The position numbers and the translations under genes are program-made. DNA of 64,000 nt from CAKRJP01 sp963634745 (GTDB taxonomy: Bacteria > Bacillota > Clostridia > Lachnospirales > Lachnospiraceae). The notes beneath the pieces were generated by a model. That model was not told the DNA's origin, did not search any database, and saw nothing but the letters and a program-made list of their open reading frames with translations. Every line of letters starts with the position of its first letter. Within the stretch, counting starts at the first letter, position 1. This document shows, piece by piece, positions 60,865 to 64,000 of this stretch. The DNA is taken from positions 1 through 64,000 of the forward strand of contig CAVHCX010000016.1 in the NCBI GenBank assembly GCA_963634745.1, read 5' to 3'.

Positions 60865-60930
60865 ATACCCCCTTTTTCTTTACCTAGTTTTTACAAAAAT
60901 ACAAGCCGGGTACAAAAATTCCAAGCAAAA

Positions 60931-60970
60931 AACCGGGAGAGGCTTCCCTTAAGGAAACTTCTCCCGGCTT
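60931..60970 (-). terminator. terminator of tcdA
   Basis: CCGGGAGA (60933-60940) pairs with TCTCCCGG (60960-60967), with CTTCC/GGAA inside. The minus strand continues TTTTTTGC. Confidence 0.85.
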
Positions 60971-60981
60971 CTTAATAAATT

Positions 60982-61761
60982 TTATAATGATTCAACTTCT
61001 CTTGGATCATTTGCAGTAAGATCCTTCACAATCTCTCCAGCGATAATGAGGCCTGCCACCGACGGAACAAATGCGACACTTCCCGGAATATCTCTTCGTT
61101 CGGTACACTTATGTTTGGCTCCCGGCGGGCAGATACAGTTCGTTCTGCAGCTAATAGACATATCCTCTAAGGGCCTTGTAGGCTTCTCCTCAGAATATAC
61201 GACCTTAAGCTTTTTCACCCCACGTTTTTTTAATTCCCTTCGCATGACCTTGGCTAGGGGGCACATCTTTGTCTTATAAATATCCGCCACACGGAAGGCA
61301 CTGGCATCTAATTTGTTGCCGGCTCCCATGCTGCTGATAATAGGAACCCCCACTTCCTTAGCCTTCATAACCAACTCGATCTTTGCAGTTACAGTATCCA
61401 CTGCATCTACAATATAATCATATTCTTCGAAGGGAAATTCATTGGCATTTTCCGGCAGGAAAAAGCACTTGTGAACCGTCACCTTAACATCCGGATTGAT
61501 TTCAAGCATCCTCTCTTTCATCACGTCTGTCTTATATTTTCCAACGGTTTTTCTGGTAGCAATGATCTGTCTGTTGAGATTTGTCAAACAAACCTTGTCA
61601 TCGTCAATGAGGTCAAAGGCCCCCACACCGCTTCGCACCAAAGCCTCGCAGACATAGCCTCCTACGCCTCCTACGCCGAAAACTGCCACCCTGGATTCGG
61701 CAAGGGTCTTCATAGCCGGCTGTCCTAAAAGTAATTGGGTTCTTGAAAATTGGTTCAACAT
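60982..61761 (-). CDS. tcdA: tRNA threonylcarbamoyladenosine dehydratase (ThiF/E1-like)
   Basis: An ATP-using enzyme that closes t6A37 of ANN-reading tRNAs to the cyclic form. The 259-residue protein has the E1 nucleotide loop VAVFGVGGVGGYVCEALVRS, the LIDDDKVCLTNLNRQ motif and YIVDAVDTVTAKIELVMKA. A Cys pair near the C-terminus (CRTNCICPPG) is normal for the family. The gene has its own terminator and lies downstream of cbiK on the same strand. Confidence 0.92.
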   Translation of the reverse strand: MLNQFSRTQLLLGQPAMKTLAESRVAVFGVGGVGGYVCEALVRSGVGAFDLIDDDKVCLTNLNRQIIATRKTVGKYKTDVMKERMLEINPDVKVTVHKCFFLPENANEFPFEEYDYIVDAVDTVTAKIELVMKAKEVGVPIISSMGAGNKLDASAFRVADIYKTKMCPLAKVMRRELKKRGVKKLKVVYSEEKPTRPLEDMSISCRTNCICPPGAKHKCTERRDIPGSVAFVPSVAGLIIAGEIVKDLTANDPREVESL

Positions 61762-61803
61762 GTGCTTAACTCTCCTGCTGTCTATAGCTTCTATTTTTTG
61801 ATA

Positions 61804-63399
61804 TTACTGAGCCTGTACGTCAGAAACTGTTACCTTGTGATCATACCAAACACCCTTGGTACCAACTAAGGCTAAGTCAAATTCCTCATCTAAGGCCGGT
61901 ACCGGAATATCGAATCCATTCACGGTCTCCTCGCTTCCATCCTCTGCGGTTACAGTATCCTTGGTAGGCTCAATTAAGTCTGCTCCGTCTTTTTGTGCAT
62001 CCTTGGCACTTCCTAAGAAGAGGTTTACAATATTTTCAGATGTAAGACTAACATGAATGGTCATCTTGCCATCTTTTACAGTCAAGGTTCCCTGATCGTT
62101 TAAAGTATCATATACGTGGAACATCTTGCCGTCTGTTTTAAAAGTTGCTGTGTAGGTTCCGTCTGCAAGTTCAGTAGAAGCAGATGCGTCTGTATCTGTT
62201 CCTGCTACCATATCAGCACCTTCCATAGCTGCCTTTGTGTGGGCTACGTAAATGTCCTGGATCTTGTCGATCTCACCCAATCCTGCAATCTGAGTCTCTA
62301 CGCTGTCAAATGCGCCTGAAGCCTCAAACTGGCTCTTCCATGAATCATCGTCATCTCCGGCCATATCATTGTTTGCATGGTCTCCGGCAACTACCATCAG
62401 TGGACGAAGGATTACTTTCTTGTATCCGGCTTCTTTTACAGCCTCAATAACATTTTCGCAAGCAGTCTCTTCCGGCTCTCCCTCTACGGTTCCGATAAAT
62501 ACGTTATCATATCCCAAATCTTCCATCTGGCTCTGCATCTGGGTGTAGCTGATCTTTGCTGTATGAGAAGTTCCATGTCCCATAAATACAAAGGCAACCC
62601 CGTCCTCTTTTGCTGCATCTAAGGAATCATAATCAGACGCTTCTACAGCTGCTGCAGTAATATCCTCAGCTACTGCCTTCTTATCGTCATTTACAGTCGT
62701 TCCGTCTTCTCCTACTTCACCGAGAAGTGGCTCAGCAATCTTAACAGAGTCAAACTTATCTACATAAGTCTCTAAAGTCTCCACCAATTCATCATACTCT
62801 GCACCGTGCATCAAATGGGTTGGCTGAACAACCAGATTCTTAACTCCATTGTCAACCGCACGCTCCAGGGCCTGCTCTACATTATCGATCTTCTCATCAT
62901 CACGAGCCTGTACGTGGTTAATGATAATCTGAGCGGTAAATGCTCTTCTTACAGACCAATCCGGATTTGCATCGGCAAGAGCCTTCTCGATTCCTCCGAT
63001 ATCAGCCACACGGCTGTCATTGTAGGAAGTACCAAAGCTTACAACCAAAAGCTCATTTTCTCCGATATCATCCTGATTCAAAGGATCATCTTTGGAAGCA
63101 TCTCCGGTATCTAATCCAAAATAATCCGGATCTGCGTGGGTTCCTGATACTAATTCCTTCTGTGCATCGGTAAGAGCATCCCAAGCTTCCTTGGCCTCTT
63201 TGCACTGATCATCGGTTTCATCGGTGCGGGATTGCACATAAATCGCATCGATTAAGTCAGCTACCTTATCTGCAGCTGCCTGGTCATCGCTAGCCTGTGT
63301 TGATGAAGTATCGTTGGAGCTTGAGCTGCCGCCACATCCTGTTAAGAGGCTTGTGCTTAAGCAAGCTGCTAAACAAAGAACTACGAGTTTCTTTTTCAT
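61804..63399 (-). CDS. cbiK: lipoprotein CbiK-type sirohydrochlorin cobaltochelatase with extra C-terminal domain
   Basis: A 531-residue protein. A type II signal peptide ends SLLTGCGG with lipid Cys 22, followed by an acidic linker. The chelatase domain (about 85-385) has LLVVSFGTSYNDSR and the His regions VVQPTHLMHGAEYDEL and VFMGHGTSHTAKISY that hold Co2+ or the porphyrinoid in CbiK. The last ~130 residues (DGTYTATFKTDGKMFHVYDT and on) are a beta-rich domain I cannot name; it resembles metal or haem-binding surface modules only in outline. A chelatase anchored outside the cell is unusual and suggests work on external cobalt or tetrapyrrole. GGAGG lies 10 bases before the ATG at 63399. Control is by the cobalamin riboswitch upstream. 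Confidence 0.88.
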   Translation of the reverse strand: MKKKLVVLCLAACLSTSLLTGCGGSSSSNDTSSTQASDDQAAADKVADLIDAIYVQSRTDETDDQCKEAKEAWDALTDAQKELVSGTHADPDYFGLDTGDASKDDPLNQDDIGENELLVVSFGTSYNDSRVADIGGIEKALADANPDWSVRRAFTAQIIINHVQARDDEKIDNVEQALERAVDNGVKNLVVQPTHLMHGAEYDELVETLETYVDKFDSVKIAEPLLGEVGEDGTTVNDDKKAVAEDITAAAVEASDYDSLDAAKEDGVAFVFMGHGTSHTAKISYTQMQSQMEDLGYDNVFIGTVEGEPEETACENVIEAVKEAGYKKVILRPLMVVAGDHANNDMAGDDDDSWKSQFEASGAFDSVETQIAGLGEIDKIQDIYVAHTKAAMEGADMVAGTDTDASASTELADGTYTATFKTDGKMFHVYDTLNDQGTLTVKDGKMTIHVSLTSENIVNLFLGSAKDAQKDGADLIEPTKDTVTAEDGSEETVNGFDIPVPALDEEFDLALVGTKGVWYDHKVTVSDVQAQ

Positions 63400-63449
63400 T
63401 TTTAAATGTCCTCCTTTTTGTACTGCCAATTCCTCGTGGCATAAAGCTT

Positions 63450-63640
63450 AGTACTGTGAAAGGCAGGTCTCCCGGCTGATTGCTCAAATGTATTTTTCAC
63501 ATCCTTCCCGGTGGCCCAGTGGATGGGTATCAAAACCCCCGGAAAAATACTCGCAAAACACGGTGACGAGATCGTGCAGGAATCGCACCTGCTTCCCTAT
63601 TCTACCGTATGATCCTTCATACGGTCACCTCACACATGCA
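63450..63640 (-). ncRNA. cobalamin riboswitch
   Basis: The minus strand has the B12 box AGCCGGGAGACCTGCC (63462-63477), the CCACTGGGCCACCGGGAAGG core, and the upstream GGTGCGATTCCTGCACGAT arm. These are the conserved parts of the AdoCbl-type aptamer. It precedes cbiK by about 60 bases. The end near the ribosome binding site suggests control of translation; no clear terminator is seen. Confidence 0.88.
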
Positions 63641-63756
63641 GTGACCCCAGGAAAAATCCAGACTTGGTCACAACTAGATGATTTTAACACGTCTGATTCT
63701 TTATCGTCAATACGAAAGCAAAGGTCCCTATGGTCCTAGGCCCTATTCAAAAAAAG

Positions 63757-64000
63757 TTACAGTACCATAACTAAGGTACCTGCTCCGATGAGGACGCATC
63801 CAAGCAATGATTTTGTCGTAAAGTCCTCATGTAGAAAAGCAAAAGCCAAAAGTAGGGTTATGACAACGCTTAATTTATCAACCGGAACTACCTTGGACGC
63901 ATCTCCTATTTGCAGAGCCCTATAGTAACACAACCAGGAAGCCCCGGTTGCTAAGCCGGATAAGATCAAAAAAATCCAACTCTTTCTACTGATCTCTGAA
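63757..64000 (-). CDS. EamA family transporter, C-terminal part (cut by window edge)
   Basis: The open frame runs to the window end (…SEISRKSWIFLILSGLATGASWLC), so the start lies outside. The visible 81 residues hold two to three helices: SGLATGASWLCYYRALQIGD, KLSVVITLLLAFAFLHED, LLGCVLIGAGTLVMVL. This is the second half of a DMT/EamA unit, probably a short single-unit (about 140 residue) form. The substrate is unknown. It lies upstream of the cobalamin riboswitch on the same strand. Confidence 0.85.
   Translation of the reverse strand, partial: SEISRKSWIFLILSGLATGASWLCYYRALQIGDASKVVPVDKLSVVITLLLAFAFLHEDFTTKSLLGCVLIGAGTLVMVL

Overview
The window looks like a chromosome segment of an anaerobic Firmicute, most likely a Lachnospiraceae/Clostridia member. 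This is inferred from the gene repertoire: PPi-dependent phosphofructokinase, BMP-type nucleoside ABC uptake, an NSS transporter, a Crp/Fnr regulator without oxygen genes, clostridial RiPP genes, and a TGD-type cell-wall sorting signal. Start sites mostly carry strong AGGAGG-type ribosome binding sites. Nearly all genes lie on the minus strand; only pfp and pyrC are on the plus strand. I saw no rRNA, tRNA or CRISPR array.

Layout. 1-300: a possible IS-like end and a truncated gene. 297-5494: a large repeat-containing surface protein whose signal-peptide start is out of frame across an 8-G tract, bracketed by two copies of an ~82-bp terminator sequence. 5677-7375: rpsB-tsf. 7571-9915: a secreted NlpC/P60 hydrolase, a strongly folded ~155-bp element and a drug/metabolite exporter. 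10056-16103: glutamate synthase gltB-gltD. 16354-21082: CPBP protease, Dus, GNAT, YczE-like protein and NSS transporter. 21155-26563: polysaccharide export (ABC ATPase, permease, two glycosyltransferases). 26766-28427: pfp.

28505-33682 is an AT-rich island encoding a ribosomally made, radical-SAM-modified peptide. Transcription order is ABC exporter, radical SAM/SPASM maturase with N-terminal RRE-like region, a 351-residue protein of unknown chemistry, an acyl-carrier-like protein lacking the phosphopantetheine serine, a 62-residue precursor with CX3CX3CX7C, and then a small two-helix membrane protein that could give immunity. The protein set matches, from memory, the clostridial CcpM/Clo7bot class defined by bioinformatics; its product and the roles of the two accessory proteins are not known to me. 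It is the best candidate for an undescribed system here.

34084-46025 is a 13-gene nucleoside uptake and salvage operon (lipoprotein, ATPase, two permeases, then udp, deoC, cdd, add, deoB, a YczE-like membrane protein, a Crp/Fnr regulator, a purine nucleoside phosphorylase and udk). Three RGAC-N4-GTCY dyads lie in its promoter region, one at about -41 from a -10 hexamer, so the operon-encoded Crp/Fnr protein may control it.

46408-48267 is a metal-export pair (mntP and a CaCA antiporter) behind a yybP-ykoY-type manganese riboswitch. 48280-53930 holds a hybrid histidine kinase, rlmD, an rsmH-like gene and an asparaginase. 54111-55397 is pyrC. 55524-58811 is a YdjG/YdjH/YdjI-like membrane-stress module without its PspA partner. 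59028-60864 is a Na/Pi transporter behind a clear Pho box. 60982-61761 is tcdA. 61804-63640 is a lipoprotein CbiK-type cobaltochelatase behind a cobalamin riboswitch, and the window ends inside an EamA transporter.
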